Made by a program: the position numbers and the translations under genes. The notes beneath the pieces were generated by a model. The model saw only the letters and a program-made list of their open reading frames with translations, was not told where the DNA came from and did no database searches. DNA of 64,000 bases from positions 1 through 64,000 of the IMG/VR virus record IMGVR_UViG_3300025645_000054, one strand, 5' to 3'. Below, piece after piece: positions 25,595 through 34,388 of the stretch; the first letter of the stretch is position 1, and each line of letters starts with the position of its first letter. Source of the DNA: a virus.

Positions 25595-26020
25595 TTACAG
25601 AATCAGAACTTCGATGTCTGAGCCGGATACCGCTGTCACGATATTGGCCGAGAGATCGGGTTCATTTGCGGTGTCGCCCACGTTGCGACGAGGGCCGACT
25701 TCACCTGCGGTGGCGGAGCCAACCACTGTGTCGCCAACGACGATTGCGTCGGTACCTGCAGCCTTTTGGAAGCGGAAGCCGCCTTTGAGGGCTACGGTGC
25801 CTACTTTTGTGCCTTCAACAACACGGTCTTCGTAGCTCACAAGAGAACCGATGACCCGGTCGCCATCACCGGCAAGTTTGACTGCGCGGGTGTTGGCGGA
25901 GTCAAGCGTGACCGCTTTGCCAATGTCTGCGGAGGTAACTGTACCTGTAACGTAGAAGGGGAAATGGAAGTCTTCAGAGACGAGACCGCGGTGGGAAATG
26001 CCTTCACCAATAACTGACAT
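25595..26020 (-). CDS. head decoration protein
   Basis: 141 residues, beta-rich and Gly/Val/Ala-rich (TGTVTSADIGKAVTLDSANT, VALKGGFRFQKAAGTDAIVV). It lies directly before the major capsid gene and after the protease/scaffold, the lambda D slot. Composition resembles DUF2190-type and other capsid-cementing proteins. The function is inferred from synteny and composition. Confidence 0.65.
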   Translation of the reverse strand: MSVIGEGISHRGLVSEDFHFPFYVTGTVTSADIGKAVTLDSANTRAVKLAGDGDRVIGSLVSYEDRVVEGTKVGTVALKGGFRFQKAAGTDAIVVGDTVVGSATAGEVGPRRNVGDTANEPDLSANIVTAVSGSDIEVLIL

Positions 26021-26035
26021 GATGTTGATCCTTTC

Positions 26036-26401
26036 TTATTTGCGGGATTTGAATGAGGCGAAGTTTGAGCTTTTTGGGCTCTTGTCCGCATCTGTGACTG
26101 CCGAGGCAGAGAGCCCACCGGCGGGCGTTTCGGCCTGCAGATCAGCGGTGGATGCGGTTGGCTTCGGAGCGGTCTTCAGCTCTTCAATCGAGGCCTTCAG
26201 CGTTTCGACCGTAGCGGCCAGCTCTGTGAGAGCTTCAGCAGTTGAGTCTGCCTCCACGGTCTCAGCTGGCACTTCGGTGGGTGTCAGGGCTGTGACCAGT
26301 TCTTGGATACTGGCGTTCAGACCTTCGAAAGCGACCTGGGCATCAAACTCTGCCGTGGAGGCCGCAGGGGTCTCAAGTGTGACCTCCGGTTTTTTCGTCA
26401 T
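26036..26401 (-). CDS. nested scaffold protein (internal start, predicted)
   Basis: Inside the protease frame the ATG of MTKKPEVTLETPAAS at 26401 follows GAGG with 8-base spacing (an AGAGGAAGTCAAG leader). Starting there gives 121 residues of the acidic, coiled-coil-rich C-terminus alone. Lambda (C/Nu3) and several other siphoviruses make their scaffold from such an in-frame internal start. Whether it is used here is inference. Confidence 0.5.
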   Translation of the reverse strand: MTKKPEVTLETPAASTAEFDAQVAFEGLNASIQELVTALTPTEVPAETVEADSTAEALTELAATVETLKASIEELKTAPKPTASTADLQAETPAGGLSASAVTDADKSPKSSNFASFKSRK

Positions 26402-27154
26402 CTTGACTTCCTCTTTCATTGTGGTGGGGGATGCAAAGAGCGTCACGGCATCAGGCGAGAAGCCATTTGCTGCCAGACGATCTTGTTGCTCTTGGGGCAT
26501 GACCTTACGGGCCCGACCATGGATCTTCGCGTTGGTGGCTGCGCCCCGGGATACGAGCGACAGCTCCATCCACTTGTCCAGTCCGGACAGGACGGCATGG
26601 GTGCCATCGACGCCAATGGTGTGATCGTTTTCGCAAGTACGATCCCACATGTGCATAAAATCTGTGTCTTCTGCGAAATAGTCGAAGCCGCACTTGGAGC
26701 AGAGCAGCTGCTCTGACTTCAGGCCGACGGACACCTCGTCGAGGATTCCTAGATTGATGCGCTCAATCAGAGCCGCCTCAGATCGGGGCAGGAAGAACTG
26801 GGCACGGAGTTCAGAGTTGCCGTCCACCATGTCATCGACATAGGCGTGGAACACTTTACCCACCGGCAATTCATCCCCCTGCAGGTGCAGGGTATGGATC
26901 GGCACGGCCTCGTTCTTGTCATTCACGCTGGTGGCCATGGCCGACAGGGTGCTGCGCGTGGCCCGGGCGTTCTCAAAGATCGACCCGGCCTTGCTCAGAG
27001 GCAAGGTGTTCAGGGCGGTGGCCTCAAACACGACGATGTCATCAGCGGAGACGTCTGTGTCCGTGACGAAATTGATCTGCTCCAGCATCGCATCCGTAAC
27101 GTCCAGTTGCTTGCGCTTCTGGCGATGCTCGGAAAGTTGTGCTACCTCAGGCAT
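26036..27154 (-). CDS. prohead protease with C-terminal scaffold region
   Basis: 372 residues. The protease part (1-~225) contains GKVFHAYVDDMVDGNSELRA with a candidate catalytic His, DEVSVGLKSEQLL with the Ser, and KWMELSLVSRGAATNAKI, the usual order for phage prohead serine proteases. An unusual insertion C-x2-C ... C (LLCSKCGFDYFAED, DRTCENDH) looks like a zinc knuckle. The C-terminal ~120 residues (AFEGLNASIQELVTALTPTE, LAATVETLKASIEEL) are acidic and coiled-coil-like, as in scaffolds. It starts the capsid operon behind a sigma70-like promoter. Confidence 0.78.
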   Translation of the reverse strand: MPEVAQLSEHRQKRKQLDVTDAMLEQINFVTDTDVSADDIVVFEATALNTLPLSKAGSIFENARATRSTLSAMATSVNDKNEAVPIHTLHLQGDELPVGKVFHAYVDDMVDGNSELRAQFFLPRSEAALIERINLGILDEVSVGLKSEQLLCSKCGFDYFAEDTDFMHMWDRTCENDHTIGVDGTHAVLSGLDKWMELSLVSRGAATNAKIHGRARKVMPQEQQDRLAANGFSPDAVTLFASPTTMKEEVKMTKKPEVTLETPAASTAEFDAQVAFEGLNASIQELVTALTPTEVPAETVEADSTAEALTELAATVETLKASIEELKTAPKPTASTADLQAETPAGGLSASAVTDADKSPKSSNFASFKSRK

Positions 27155-27189
27155 TGTCGTGGTTCATCCATTTACTTTGGTTGACTTGA

Positions 27190-27219
27190 AAAATACAGGT
27201 TCTGACGTGTGCAAGTCAA
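27190..27219 (-). promoter_or_regulatory. sigma70-like promoter for the capsid operon
   Basis: On the minus strand TTGACT (27219-27214), an 18-base spacer and TATTTT (27195-27190). It lies 36 bases before the protease start at 27154 in an 83-base gap, one of the few non-coding gaps in this arm. Confidence 0.55.
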
Positions 27220-27237
27220 AGCATTACTTGAACGAAT

Positions 27238-27444
27238 TTAGGCATCCTTGCCCTCGATACAGTTGACGTCCTGATATTTGATCGTGACCTCAAAGTTGGA
27301 TGCGAAGATCTCCAGGTCTTTGAGGGTCTGTTTTCCCATCTCTCCGCATTCCTTACGGGTCTCGACAGGGACCGTGATCAGACGGTGGCACTCGGCCGGT
27401 TGGCCCAGCAAAGAGAAACACACGGTCAGCTCAAGAATCCACAT
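27238..27444 (-). CDS. small Cys-containing protein between portal and protease
   Basis: 68 residues from the ATG at 27444 (MWILELTVCFSLLGQPAECH), which follows the portal stop by one base and uses GGAG inside the portal end. The frame extends upstream within portal but has no ribosome site there. The first ~18 residues are hydrophobic and could be a signal or membrane segment. Cys at about 9, 20, 34 and 63 could pair. The rest is charged. Similar small hydrophobic-start proteins occur near portal genes in related phages. Function unknown. Confidence 0.6.
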   Translation of the reverse strand: MWILELTVCFSLLGQPAECHRLITVPVETRKECGEMGKQTLKDLEIFASNFEVTIKYQDVNCIEGKDA

Positions 27445-27445
27445 C

Positions 27446-28906
27446 CTACTTCTCCACTTGGTTTCCATTACCGGCGGGTTTGCCCCCCTCAGGGGTGGCG
27501 GACTTCTCGAGGGCTGAAGGCTGGGTGCCTTCGGCATCGGGGGCTTGGACAGGGTCTAGGAAATTGGTCCCCGACAGCTCCGGGGCGTTGTCAGGCCGGA
27601 TCCGGCCATACATCTCGAGGTGATACTCGTCGTCCGAGATGATGCCCCGGGACAGATCCGCCAGCAGGCGGGCCTGTCGCATGGCGTATTGGGCCTCGAG
27701 CTCCGTGGTCGGGCGCATCTCTGCCGGCCGGAAGGTGCAGCTGACGGTGATCTCTTCGTGGCCCAGCATGCGGATGCCCATGGTGAGCATCTGGGAGAAG
27801 AGCTCTCCCACCGGTTCGTTGATCTCTTCCGCGTTCATGGTGAAGAGGCGGGCCTCGACACTTGCGGTGTTCACCCCACTCTCGCCCCGGCCCAAGATGG
27901 TGGACATGGTGCGCAGGGCCGCTTGGTTCTGAGCGTTCAGGGCCCCGATGATGCTGGTGACGTCGATCCCGGAAGAAGGGTTCTTCTCGTTGAGGATTTT
28001 GGCCTCCAGTGCATCGGTGTGCACAAAGGCCTGTTCCGGGCGCAGGTCTGACAGCTGGGTGGTGAGGTTCTGGATCTGGGTCGCGACCCAGGATGATTTC
28101 TGGCTGGGGTCGGCCGCGACCGCTGCCGGGATGTTCTTCATCAGCACTTCTTCGAGGACCGTCACCTCGATCCGAGGGTACCCGGTGAAGCGCATGATCC
28201 GGTACAGGTCGTTGACCACCTGTTGGCGGGCCGCGACCGTGTTGATGGAGCTGACGAAGGGGGAGTTCGAATAGATCGATGTCGGATCCCGCCGGAAGAA
28301 CGAGATGAAGAACGTGGCCACATCCAGATCAACCTTCTCGGACGAGTTGGTCGGATTCTGCTGGGGCTTGAAGACGGAGTTCTCTTTTTCGAACCATTCC
28401 AGCGTGGCGGTGTCTACGATCCGGATCTGATAGGGCAGCTTCTGCTTGTTCAGGACCAGCTCTGCGGCACAGGCCCCGCGCAGCAGGATCATGTAGCGCA
28501 TGTTTTCGCTGATCGCGCGGAGCGACGGCTTCAGCTCAAACCCGGTCTTATAGTCAAACCGGGTGGTCAGGGCCGAGATCAGGACGTTCAGAGATTTCTG
28601 GGCATCCCGATCGATCAGCCCGTCCATGTCTTTGCACACGAACACCGGCTCGGTGTTGGCGACGGTCAGGAAGGCGTTGACGGCGGCGGAGACATCCGGG
28701 TCTTGGACGAAGAGCCGACGCATGAGTTCGCGGCTGTCCGACGCCTGTCGGGTTTCGAAGATGTCTTGAAGGTGGTCCCGGTAATCCGGCAGCGACAGGA
28801 TGTTCTCTGAGCTCGACGGGTTAAAGGTCGAGGAGACCGCTGTGCCCCTCGGATTGGTCCGGTTGGGTAGAATAACCTTCAACAGGGATTCAAGATTCAG
28901 GGCCAT
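27446..28906 (-). CDS. portal protein
   Basis: 486 residues from the ATG at 28906 (MALNLESLLKVILPNRTNPR), preceded by GGAAG. The length and place after the large terminase fit the portal. Portal-like segments include RDHLQDIFETRQASDSRELM, MRYMILLRGACAAELVLNKQ and VNDLYRIMRFTGYPRIEVTV. The acidic, Pro-rich C-terminus is probably flexible. Twelve copies should form the DNA entry vertex of the head. The frame extends 18 codons upstream without support. Confidence 0.85.
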   Translation of the reverse strand: MALNLESLLKVILPNRTNPRGTAVSSTFNPSSSENILSLPDYRDHLQDIFETRQASDSRELMRRLFVQDPDVSAAVNAFLTVANTEPVFVCKDMDGLIDRDAQKSLNVLISALTTRFDYKTGFELKPSLRAISENMRYMILLRGACAAELVLNKQKLPYQIRIVDTATLEWFEKENSVFKPQQNPTNSSEKVDLDVATFFISFFRRDPTSIYSNSPFVSSINTVAARQQVVNDLYRIMRFTGYPRIEVTVLEEVLMKNIPAAVAADPSQKSSWVATQIQNLTTQLSDLRPEQAFVHTDALEAKILNEKNPSSGIDVTSIIGALNAQNQAALRTMSTILGRGESGVNTASVEARLFTMNAEEINEPVGELFSQMLTMGIRMLGHEEITVSCTFRPAEMRPTTELEAQYAMRQARLLADLSRGIISDDEYHLEMYGRIRPDNAPELSGTNFLDPVQAPDAEGTQPSALEKSATPEGGKPAGNGNQVEK

Positions 28907-28979
28907 GGTACTTCCGGAAAAAGAATGATCCCGCAATACATACCAGAATAGGACTTGCAATGACTAGAGATTTACGAAG

Positions 28980-30737
28980 TCATTTCAAACCGAGACTTAC
29001 ACGCTGACTGTTCTTGCCAGTGGAGATCTTGTAGGGCGAGGTGGCGTTGGTGTCCATCTCCACCCCTGTCAGGATGATTGTGGAGCGATTTTCCGAGAAC
29101 AGACCCTTAACCAGTTCCTGAACCTTGATCCCGGCGTAGAGAAAGGCCCCGGCGTGGAAAAAGTGGTCATTGCCAGTCATCTTGATCCATGTTGCAGGCT
29201 TCCCCGGTTGCTCATCTCGCACCATGTCTTGGAAGTGGTCCACGAGCTCCTGCTTGTGGTTATCATAGCCTGAAAACCGGATGTGCTGATGACGGACCAT
29301 CTTCACAATTCCGTCGATGACCCCGGTCCGACTGACCTGCGCATGGGTTACTTCCTTGGTCAGCTGGTCCCGGACGGCGTTGAAATCTTTCGTGCCGCGG
29401 TACTCGACGGGCAGGATCCGGCCATCGGATACATCCCGCAGGGCCTCGGCGGTGGGGGTGTAGGGGTGTCGGTCGCAGGCCCCGCCGATCACGTTGTAGG
29501 AGTCCAGGATCATCTTTACCTCTGTGACCAGAAGGTCGGCCGGCACGGTCTTGATCAGCACGGCCTGCTGGTCCTCGGTGGAATAGCCTTGGCTGACGAT
29601 GATGTGACAGGTCTGGCCCACGTCGATCCCGATCCATGTGGGCTTGGTCTTGTCGCGCGGGGTAGGCTCCTCGACTTGAGAGGTGATGCAGGCTTTGATC
29701 TCCGCTTCCGAGAGACGCGCGGCCCCGGCCTTGTCGGCCAGTCCCAGCACGGTGTTCTCAAAGCCCCGCATGTAATCCCGCTGCCGATACCGGAACATCT
29801 GCTGGATGATATAGGGCACCCCGATCCGGTCGGTGGAGAACGGGGAGACCCGGTAGCCTCGGTGGTGGGTCCGGGAGGCGTACCGCGCCACCCACTCCCG
29901 GTTCTCGGTCCGGGACAGGTCCAGTGGGGACCGGCACTTCTCACAGACCACCTGACCGTCGTTGATGTTGATCATGCCGTTGTCGATCATGCTCTCGTCG
30001 ATCTCGCGCAGGGTCAGGTCCGAGGGCAGGCCCGGGACGTCCACGAACTTCTCGTTGAAGAGCGGGATGTTCCAGTGGTTGCAGGCGTCACATTTGCACA
30101 GGTACTCGTGCTGGTCGGAGCGTTCAAAGCCGCCGTCCACGCCGAAGCCCTTGAAGGTCGGGGTGGAGAAGCGCTGGTTGATCTTCCAGTCGGAGTTCTG
30201 CAGGCGCGAGTTGAACAGGGCCAGCATCTGCTGGTCAGAGAGGTCGATTTCGTCGTTGAACACCACGTCGGCCGAGATCGACGTCGCGTCCCCCTCTTTC
30301 ATGCCCGTGACATAGAGGAAGCTGGTGCCGATCTGGATCAGGCCCTTGGACCGGGTGGGCTTCTCGCCCGAGGCCGTGTCCAGGTTGAACGCCTTCTCCT
30401 CCTTGGCCAAGGGTAGGATCCGGGTGGAGGACATCCGTTCGAACATGTCGTCGTTGGGCATCGTGAAGATCAGGCTGGTGCCCCGGTTCCGCGCGAGGAA
30501 CGCAAGGGACTTGCGGACCTGAATCTCGGACAGGCCCACCTGTGAGGGCTTCACCACATCCATGTTGGGATGCATGTCGTCCGTGATCGCCTTCTGGAAG
30601 GGGTACCGGTCAAAAGAAAAGGGTCGGCCGCGCAGTTTGGTGTTCGCGCAGATCCAATCCCCGATGCTCATGTCTTTCGTGTCAATGCTGAAACGCGCAT
30701 CGATCCGATCGACCAGTTCTTGGAAATAGTGGCTCAT
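28980..30737 (-). CDS. terminase large subunit (GpA-like)
   Basis: 585 residues. The ATPase half has a GpA-type deviant Walker A (KPSQVGLSE, K63-E71) and Walker B VVFNDEID (D162/E163). A zinc-binding insertion follows (C214, C216, C219, then C265, C268). The nuclease half begins GIDVGQT (D372) and has GGACDRHP (D422). The enzyme cuts and pumps DNA into the prohead together with a small subunit. It is the first minus-strand gene next to the divergent control region. Confidence 0.95.
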   Translation of the reverse strand: MSHYFQELVDRIDARFSIDTKDMSIGDWICANTKLRGRPFSFDRYPFQKAITDDMHPNMDVVKPSQVGLSEIQVRKSLAFLARNRGTSLIFTMPNDDMFERMSSTRILPLAKEEKAFNLDTASGEKPTRSKGLIQIGTSFLYVTGMKEGDATSISADVVFNDEIDLSDQQMLALFNSRLQNSDWKINQRFSTPTFKGFGVDGGFERSDQHEYLCKCDACNHWNIPLFNEKFVDVPGLPSDLTLREIDESMIDNGMININDGQVVCEKCRSPLDLSRTENREWVARYASRTHHRGYRVSPFSTDRIGVPYIIQQMFRYRQRDYMRGFENTVLGLADKAGAARLSEAEIKACITSQVEEPTPRDKTKPTWIGIDVGQTCHIIVSQGYSTEDQQAVLIKTVPADLLVTEVKMILDSYNVIGGACDRHPYTPTAEALRDVSDGRILPVEYRGTKDFNAVRDQLTKEVTHAQVSRTGVIDGIVKMVRHQHIRFSGYDNHKQELVDHFQDMVRDEQPGKPATWIKMTGNDHFFHAGAFLYAGIKVQELVKGLFSENRSTIILTGVEMDTNATSPYKISTGKNSQRVSLGLK

Positions 30738-30782
30738 AACTGAGAGGTATCACAGTAATGCTCAAGTGATAAACAGTAATGG

Positions 30783-30796
30783 ATTGCATGGAAATG
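30783..30796 (-). promoter_or_regulatory. operator-like motif CATTTCCATGCAAT
   Basis: Read on the minus strand this is exactly CATTTCCATGCAAT, identical to the site at 53229-53242 and near-identical to both arms of the inverted repeat at 48638-48665. It ends 13 bases before the -35 of the predicted rightward promoter, a suitable place for an activator or repressor. Confidence 0.6.
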
Positions 30797-30808
30797 TATT
30801 TATTTAAG

Positions 30809-30837
30809 TTGCCCATGGGGAGGACTGTATCTATACC
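30809..30837 (+). promoter_or_regulatory. predicted early rightward promoter
   Basis: TTGCCC at 30809-30814, a 17-base spacer and TATACC at 30832-30837. Transcription from about 30844 would run into the first plus-strand gene at 30867. It is a moderate match to sigma70 consensus in the expected place. Confidence 0.5.
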
Positions 30838-30866
30838 GGTTTTTACTTCACAAAAGGACAACAGAG

Positions 30867-31106
30867 ATGAACACTGGAATGAAAGACGGGAAGCTGGTCA
30901 TTGATATGGCCGAAGCGGATGCCCTTTGGGACGCGATGTCGATGGAGCAGCAATACCACGCCATGTGCGGGATGTTTGAGCCCCTGCTGGAGGTCGCGAA
31001 ATCACAACACCGGGTGTTGAAGGACATCATGGAAGCCGCGGAGCGCCGTGATGTGGATGCCTGCCACGAACTCGCCCGCTTGGCCCTTCAAGACAAGGAA
31101 GCCTAG
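30867..31106 (+). CDS. small helical protein, first rightward gene
   Basis: 79 residues, acidic and helical: VIDMAEADALWDAMSMEQQY, LLEVAKSQHRVLKDIMEAAE. AAAGGACAACAGAG precedes the ATG. It is the first gene after the divergent promoter. There are no membrane segments or catalytic motifs. It may be an early regulator or a host-takeover protein; not recognised. Confidence 0.6.
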   Translation: MNTGMKDGKLVIDMAEADALWDAMSMEQQYHAMCGMFEPLLEVAKSQHRVLKDIMEAAERRDVDACHELARLALQDKEA

Positions 31107-31107
31107 G

Positions 31108-31383
31108 ATGCGCGGGACAAAGCTGAAGCCCTTCAACGATGACGCGGGCTACGTTTGCATGACCAACACGCCCTTTGGGTACGCCGTTGTTTATGACCGG
31201 GAGAACGGGGCCGACTGGATGGATGCTGACGATCGCTGGGTCACAGTGGCCTATGACACGGAGCATTCCCAGATCAGCATGATCTCCAGCCGCACCGTAA
31301 AACTGGCACGTGATGCGATGAAGGGGGCCCGTGAGCTTGGTTTTGCCTGCGACTGGGTCTCCGAATTTCTGAACTCAAAATAG
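31108..31383 (+). CDS. hypothetical protein, early operon
   Basis: 91 residues from the ATG at 31108 (MRGTKLKPFNDDAGYVCMTN), one base after the previous stop, with AAGGA upstream. The frame also extends into the preceding gene, but no ribosome site supports that. Mixed alpha/beta with aromatic residues: GYAVVYDRENGADWMDADDR, GARELGFACDWVSEFLNSK. Not recognised. Confidence 0.6.
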   Translation: MRGTKLKPFNDDAGYVCMTNTPFGYAVVYDRENGADWMDADDRWVTVAYDTEHSQISMISSRTVKLARDAMKGARELGFACDWVSEFLNSK

Positions 31384-31393
31384 GGACCATTTC

Positions 31394-31858
31394 ATGGAAA
31401 AGACATTTTATCCCCCGCTTGAGGACAATGTGTTCTGGGCGATGAGCGTGATCCGGGAACACGTCTTGGTGGATCCCGATTACCTGGACAGCGACGAATG
31501 CACCTACCCGGAGGAGTTCAAGGACATCTTCCGGAAGGCCGGGGCGGGGGGAGGTGAAGAGGATGTGGTGCACAGCGATGACCTGTCCGACATCGATCTG
31601 GTGGCTGAGACCACGAGCCTGTTCAAGAACCTGAAGGAGGCCTCAGAGAACTTCTCGGCCACCGACCACTCGGAGCGGATGAGCTATTTCCGGACCTCAA
31701 CCTCTCTGCTCGAAAAGCTGATCGCCATGCAGGAGCGGGCGCACAATGTGCGTCAGGTCTCCCGGTTCTACGCCACCGTTCTGTCGGTGATGGAAGAGAC
31801 CCTTGAGCCTGATCAGATCACCCAAGTCCGCGCCCGCATTATGGAGCACACAGCATGA
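31394..31858 (+). CDS. helical protein, possible small terminase subunit
   Basis: 154 residues with an acidic N-terminal half and a helical C-terminal half: TDHSERMSYFRTSTSLLEKL, IAMQERAHNVRQVSRFYATV, LSVMEETLEPDQITQVRARI. The FRTSTSLLEKLI...V..F...VL.VMEE pattern resembles helical small terminase or packaging helper proteins in related phages. No separate small terminase is found beside the large one, so this is the best candidate, but it is unproven. Its stop overlaps the next start by four bases. Confidence 0.45.
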   Translation: MEKTFYPPLEDNVFWAMSVIREHVLVDPDYLDSDECTYPEEFKDIFRKAGAGGGEEDVVHSDDLSDIDLVAETTSLFKNLKEASENFSATDHSERMSYFRTSTSLLEKLIAMQERAHNVRQVSRFYATVLSVMEETLEPDQITQVRARIMEHTA

Positions 31859-34278
31859 ACGAGACAATTTTCGCCAACACCAGCGGTCCCTATTATGCCA
31901 AAGGCATGCCGGTCATCCCGCTGCATGTCCGCGAGAAGCGTCCGATCCCGCTGGACTGGTCCCGCTACCACAACCACGCGGTGGAGCCGGAACAGCAGGC
32001 CGAGTGGCAGCAGTCCTATGCGACCGGGAACATCGGTTTGGTTCTGGGCCAGCAGTCCGGGGTGGTGATGATCGACATCGACACCGAGGATCTGAACCTG
32101 ATCAAGATGCTGGAACAGATCCTGCCGCATTCCCCATGGAAGCGGATCGGGGCCAAGGGGATGGTGCTGGCCTACCGCTGGTGCGGGGTCCGGACCTTCC
32201 GGATCAAGGACTCGAAAGGGGACACGATCTGTGAGCACCTGTCGGACCGGACGCAGGTGGTGATCCCGCCCTCGATCCACCCGACGACGCAGAAGCCCTA
32301 TGTCGCCAACTGTGAGCTGGTGGATGTGCTCGACAGACTGCCGATCCTGCCCGAGGACATTGAGCAGATCCTGCGCGAGAGCCTGCGACAGGCCGGGGTG
32401 GAGCTGAGTGTCTCTGGCCGCAGCAAATCGACGGACTTCGTGTCCAAGGGGAGCCGGGATGTCACGCTGACGGAGATGGCCGGCCTGTTTGCCTATGCGG
32501 TCCTGCGCGGGGAGCGGTGCCTGATCGAGTCGGTCGGCATGCTGCGGTCCTTTGAGAGCGAGTTCGTGGAGAAGGTCGCCGGCGACGACATGGAAGCGCC
32601 AAAGCACGTCGACAACCTGTTGCGCTTCCTGCGCCGGGATGTGCTGGAGAAGGGCCGGATCCTGCCAGAAGGCTGGGATGAAGGCATGACGCAGCAGATG
32701 AAGGTCGAGTGGGGCGTCGACTTCGACAAGGATCAGGAGGAGTGGTCGTTCGAAGAGATGATCGACTTCCTCAAGAGCAAGTTTGAGGCCCACGCGGTGG
32801 AGTCCAAGGGCCGCGCCGATGCCGTGGAAAAGATCCTGGAGCGGATCGCGCGTCACGCCACGCTGTCCAAGTTGGATGAAGAGCGGCTGATGCAGTATAT
32901 CGTCGATGTCTCGGGCCTGCGCCTGAAGATGACGGCGTTGCGGGCGCGGATGCGTGAGCTGCGGTCGGGGGACATCGCCGGTCAGGACCACAGTGAGATT
33001 GCCAAGGCCGTTTTGGAGGATCTGGAGCAGATCCACGAGGTGCGCCGGTACGGGGGCTCGATCTGGAAGTATATCGGCTCTCATTGGGAGCAGATGGAGG
33101 ATGCGGACCTGATGGCGCGGGTGGCCCGGGACTATGGGCACCTCGACGCCGCGCGGCGGCACTCGGATCACCGTGGGATCTACGCGACCATGCTGAACCT
33201 CGCCGAAGAGGGTATTTGCCGGGATCCACAGCAGGGGGTGAACTTCGCCAACGGGTTCTTGAACGAAGAGCTCGAGTTGGTGCCCCATAACAGCGACTTT
33301 GGCATGGTTTACACCCTTCCCTTCCGGTATTTGCCCGAATTGAGCGGCAAATCGCACCAATTCTTCGAGTTTTTGGACGGTTGTTGGGGCAAAGATGTCG
33401 ACAAAATGGATAAAATAGCGGCCCTTCAGGAGGGTTTATGCGTCACTTTGTTTGGCATGGGGCCAGATTACCAGAAGGTGATGTTGCTCAAGGGCGTGGC
33501 CAAGAGTGGCAAAAGTCAGCTGCTGACCATCGCTCAGAGCCTTGTGCCCGATGATGCCAAGTGTTTTGTGCCCCCGCATGACTGGGCCGACCGCTTTTTG
33601 CCCACCCAGATGCATGGCAAGCTGATCAACATCTGCGGGGAGCTCTCGGAGAAGAAGAAGATCGATGGCATGCGGTTCAAAGACATCGTGGACGGGGCCG
33701 AGATGTCCGGTCAGCTGAAGGGGCGGGACATTTTCAAGTTCCGGCCGCGCTGCACCCACTGGTTCGCGTCCAATCACACGCCCAAGACTGAGGATTCCAG
33801 TGCGGGGTTCAATCGCCGCTGGCTGATCTTCGAGTTCAATCATCCGGTGAAGGCGTCGACCCGCAAGATCAACATCGGGGAGACGATCGTGGCCGAGGAG
33901 CGGGAGGCCATTGTTGCGTGGGCGGTGCAGGCCATGGCCCGTCTGAAGGACACCAATGAATACACCCTGCCGGCCAGCCACACCCAGTTGATAGAGGAGA
34001 TCGCTCAGGCGAACAATTCAGTACGTTTTTTTATCGAGACCTCGCCCAAACTGCATTTGGTCGGGGAGAGCTTGGGCCGCACATCCGAAAACAAGCTGTA
34101 CAAAGAGTACTGGAGCTTCTGTCTGGGACCGGGGGGTGCCAGGCCTGTGGGTTCGAGGCACTTCAGGGGGATGATGCGGGAACTGCAGAGCGAGAAGAAC
34201 TTCTCTTTGGTCCTCGAACGGACGCAGGTGGGAGCACAGGAAGCATTCTACGACGGGCTCACAGTTGCAAACGGCTGA
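31855..34278 (+). CDS. primase-polymerase / SF3 helicase
   Basis: 807 residues. The N-terminal Prim-Pol domain (residues 1-~190) has GMPVIPLHVREKRPIPLDWS, TGNIGLVLGQQSGVVMIDID with the metal-binding D-x-D, and VIPPSIHPTTQKPY. The C-terminal P4/D5-like helicase has Walker A GVAKSGKSQLL near residue 550, ELSEKKKIDGMRFKDIVDG, and the SF3 end motif HWFASNHTPKTEDSSAGFNR. It should prime and unwind phage DNA at the origin. The gene overlaps its upstream neighbour by four bases, so it belongs to the early operon. Confidence 0.92.
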   Translation: MNETIFANTSGPYYAKGMPVIPLHVREKRPIPLDWSRYHNHAVEPEQQAEWQQSYATGNIGLVLGQQSGVVMIDIDTEDLNLIKMLEQILPHSPWKRIGAKGMVLAYRWCGVRTFRIKDSKGDTICEHLSDRTQVVIPPSIHPTTQKPYVANCELVDVLDRLPILPEDIEQILRESLRQAGVELSVSGRSKSTDFVSKGSRDVTLTEMAGLFAYAVLRGERCLIESVGMLRSFESEFVEKVAGDDMEAPKHVDNLLRFLRRDVLEKGRILPEGWDEGMTQQMKVEWGVDFDKDQEEWSFEEMIDFLKSKFEAHAVESKGRADAVEKILERIARHATLSKLDEERLMQYIVDVSGLRLKMTALRARMRELRSGDIAGQDHSEIAKAVLEDLEQIHEVRRYGGSIWKYIGSHWEQMEDADLMARVARDYGHLDAARRHSDHRGIYATMLNLAEEGICRDPQQGVNFANGFLNEELELVPHNSDFGMVYTLPFRYLPELSGKSHQFFEFLDGCWGKDVDKMDKIAALQEGLCVTLFGMGPDYQKVMLLKGVAKSGKSQLLTIAQSLVPDDAKCFVPPHDWADRFLPTQMHGKLINICGELSEKKKIDGMRFKDIVDGAEMSGQLKGRDIFKFRPRCTHWFASNHTPKTEDSSAGFNRRWLIFEFNHPVKASTRKINIGETIVAEEREAIVAWAVQAMARLKDTNEYTLPASHTQLIEEIAQANNSVRFFIETSPKLHLVGESLGRTSENKLYKEYWSFCLGPGGARPVGSRHFRGMMRELQSEKNFSLVLERTQVGAQEAFYDGLTVANG

Positions 34279-34286
34279 ATGGAAGA

Positions 34287-34382
34287 GTGGTCGCGATCGA
34301 TCGCGGCGAGTGGCGGGAATACCTCAAGTGGTTGTTGATAGAGAAGGGGCGGTATGATGATGAGCTGAGGGACGTGGATTGA
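34287..34382 (+). CDS. possible 31-residue small protein after the primase gene
   Basis: A GTG start at 34287 gives VVAIDRGEWREYLKWLLIEK and ends GRYDDELRDVD, a plausible charged amphipathic peptide. The frame is open upstream inside the primase gene, so the start is uncertain. A GGA lies too close to the GTG for a good Shine-Dalgarno. It fills the space before the terminator. Confidence 0.4.
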   Translation: MVAIDRGEWREYLKWLLIEKGRYDDELRDVD

Positions 34383-34388
34383 GGAAAG

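Larger units (their letters stand above)
30738..30866. promoter_or_regulatory. divergent control region between terminase and early genes
   Basis: 129 bases separate the two arms. It holds two direct CAGTAATG units (near 30756 and 30774), the operator-like ATTGCATGGAAATG at 30783-30796, and an AT-rich stretch. The same 14-mer or its complement occurs at three other intergenic sites on the right arm, including next to the MucR gene. A minus-strand promoter for terminase is likely but no clear -35/-10 pair stands out. Confidence 0.6.

Noticed and set aside
29283-30416. 377-codon open frame on the plus strand
   Set aside because: It lies opposite the terminase large subunit with its ATPase and nuclease motifs. 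Composition (Val/Gly/His-rich) is typical of a shadow.
31813-33360. 515-codon open frame on the minus strand
   Set aside because: It is antisense to the primase-helicase, whose motifs are clear. The minus frame is His/Leu/Pro-rich with no motif, a GC-rich shadow.
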